NCBI GenBank assembly: GCA_023511585.1
Contig: JAIMBF010000024.1
Coordinates: 1-34,277, forward strand
Origin: Terriglobia bacterium
GTDB lineage: Bacteria; Pseudomonadota; Alphaproteobacteria; Acetobacterales; Acetobacteraceae
Reading direction: 5' to 3'
DNA: 34,277 nucleotides
Positions 33,450 to 34,277 of this stretch are shown here, in pieces (positions within the stretch are counted from its first letter, which is position 1; each line of letters begins with the position of its first letter). The position numbers and the translations under genes were made by a program. The notes beneath the pieces are model-generated. The model worked only from the letters and a program-made list of their open reading frames with translations, made no database searches and was not told the DNA's origin.

Positions 33450-34277
33450 TCAGAAGCCGAACATGTGATCGAGCGAGAACCCGCCTTTGTCGTCCATCAG
33501 CCCGTGATAGCCGAACAAGCGGCAGCTGATATCCCGCACCAGCACGTAGCCTTCGGGCCCTGCGGCCTGCAGCGCTTCTTCACCGAAAATCTCGTGCGGG
33601 AAAATAAGTGCGGATCCGCAGCAGGGGATGGCAAGCGGCGCCTCCTTGAGCAAGCTCCCATCGGAATCGTGCAGCAAGAGGCGCGTGGAAGAGAAGGGGC
33701 GCCATGGGGCGGAAGCGGGATAGATCAGAACCGAAAAGGCACGCCGTCTCGCATCGCCAAGACGCAGAAAGAGCCGGGTGGAGAGCCCGGGCGGCGGCCC
33801 GGTATAAGATTGTGGCTCGTCTTTGTACGTCAGCAGCGTATTGAAAATGTGCGAGCCGAAGCTCGTTTCCGCTTCGTGTCCGGAGGTTCGGTCGACAAAA
33901 CGGACCAGCGCGTGCATCCATCCATCCGCCTCGCCGCCCTGACGGAAATCATAAACGAGTTCGGCATGGCCTCCCTCTCCTAAAGTCGCGTCCTCAAGAA
34001 CGTCGTCCAGATCCAGCGCCACGGCGTGATCGCGCGAGAGACAGCCCAGAAAATGCGCTGCAACCTGCCGCCCTTCAGGCGTGAAGATGTCGAGCCGAAG
34101 CGGCAGCGAACGCTGCGTTGTCGCCATAGGGGTGGGCAGAACGATGGTCCGAAAGCGCTTCCGCGGCATGACCGGGAAGGGCAAGAGGAAACCTCGGCCA
34201 AGTTCCGGATGAAGCTTGAGGATTCCGGGATCCGGCTGCAAATCGGTCCGCTCGACATTCACGTGCGCGATATGTGT
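33450..34277 (-). CDS. Unknown protein, 5' end cut by window edge
   Basis: At least 275 codons, open to the end of the window, so the true start is probably outside; GTG 34262 and ATG codons further in are possible but unsupported. I do not recognise the family. The visible part is soluble-looking with no transmembrane segment or signal peptide. It reads as alternating beta-strand-like segments (LPLRLDIFTPEGRQVAAHFLG, GHAELVYDFRQGG, TRLFLRLGDARRRAFSVLIYP) and ends in GYHGLMDDKGGFSLDHMFGF. A Cys-Cys pair occurs in AIPCCGSALIFPHE. The stop lies 74 bases from the maeB stop (convergent), and that short gap shows no clear terminator. Confidence 0.7.
   Translation of the reverse strand, partial: THIAHVNVERTDLQPDPGILKLHPELGRGFLLPFPVMPRKRFRTIVLPTPMATTQRSLPLRLDIFTPEGRQVAAHFLGCLSRDHAVALDLDDVLEDATLGEGGHAELVYDFRQGGEADGWMHALVRFVDRTSGHEAETSFGSHIFNTLLTYKDEPQSYTGPPPGLSTRLFLRLGDARRRAFSVLIYPASAPWRPFSSTRLLLHDSDGSLLKEAPLAIPCCGSALIFPHEIFGEEALQAAGPEGYVLVRDISCRLFGYHGLMDDKGGFSLDHMFGF

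Noticed and set aside
1-34277. CRISPR array, tRNA, rRNA, prophage or transposase genes
   Set aside because: No regularly spaced repeats, cloverleaf-like sequence, integrase or transposase motif was seen on either strand.

Overview
The window looks like a stretch of alphaproteobacterial chromosome, probably from the Rhodospirillales/Acetobacterales. The grounds are a class I lysyl-tRNA synthetase, a lipA-COQ10/RatA pair, an MbfA-type ferritin/VIT fusion, a hybrid malic enzyme and prpB/prpC. This placement rests on family knowledge and was not tested by any search. I see no CRISPR array, rRNA, tRNA, integrase or insertion sequence. Genes are tightly packed; the longest stretch without a gene is about 390 bases (23320-23709).

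Layout. 1-2072: the 3' end of an RND efflux pump gene overlapping the gene for its outer-membrane lipoprotein. 2187-3893: an orphan methyltransferase-glycosyltransferase fusion. 9843 down to about 3886 (minus strand): lysS (class I), an MprF-like membrane protein with a short C-terminus, an SDR oxidoreductase, rmuC, and perhaps a 51-residue membrane ORF. 9906-13754 (plus): an Fe-S DEAD/DinG-type helicase, a TerB-like protein and a CinA-C/PncC amidohydrolase. 16856 down to 13757 (minus): lipA, coq10/ratA, a threonine-aldolase-like enzyme and a secreted EF-hand protein, all nearly touching or overlapping. 17011-18667: a crotonase-fold protein divergent from a stand-alone ispD.

18809-23319 is a carbon-acid region: lactate permease (plus), prpC-prpB (minus) and a divergent nicotinamidase. 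25231-23710 (minus) carries mbfA followed 4 bases later by a cytochrome b561, a possible iron-export/electron-transfer unit with notable repeats and a start-site hairpin upstream. 30943-25419 (minus) is mutS overlapping glnD by four bases. 31064-33376 is the divergent hybrid malic enzyme maeB. The window ends in a 5'-truncated gene of unknown function.

Most of the window is housekeeping: translation, DNA repair, lipoate, isoprenoid and nitrogen sensing. No complete novel system is obvious. The points most worth a second look are the mbfA-cytochrome b561 pair and its control region, the truncated MprF-like protein next to class I LysRS, the methyltransferase-glycosyltransferase fusion, the EF-hand protein embedded in the lipA operon, and the crotonase that lacks both catalytic glutamates.
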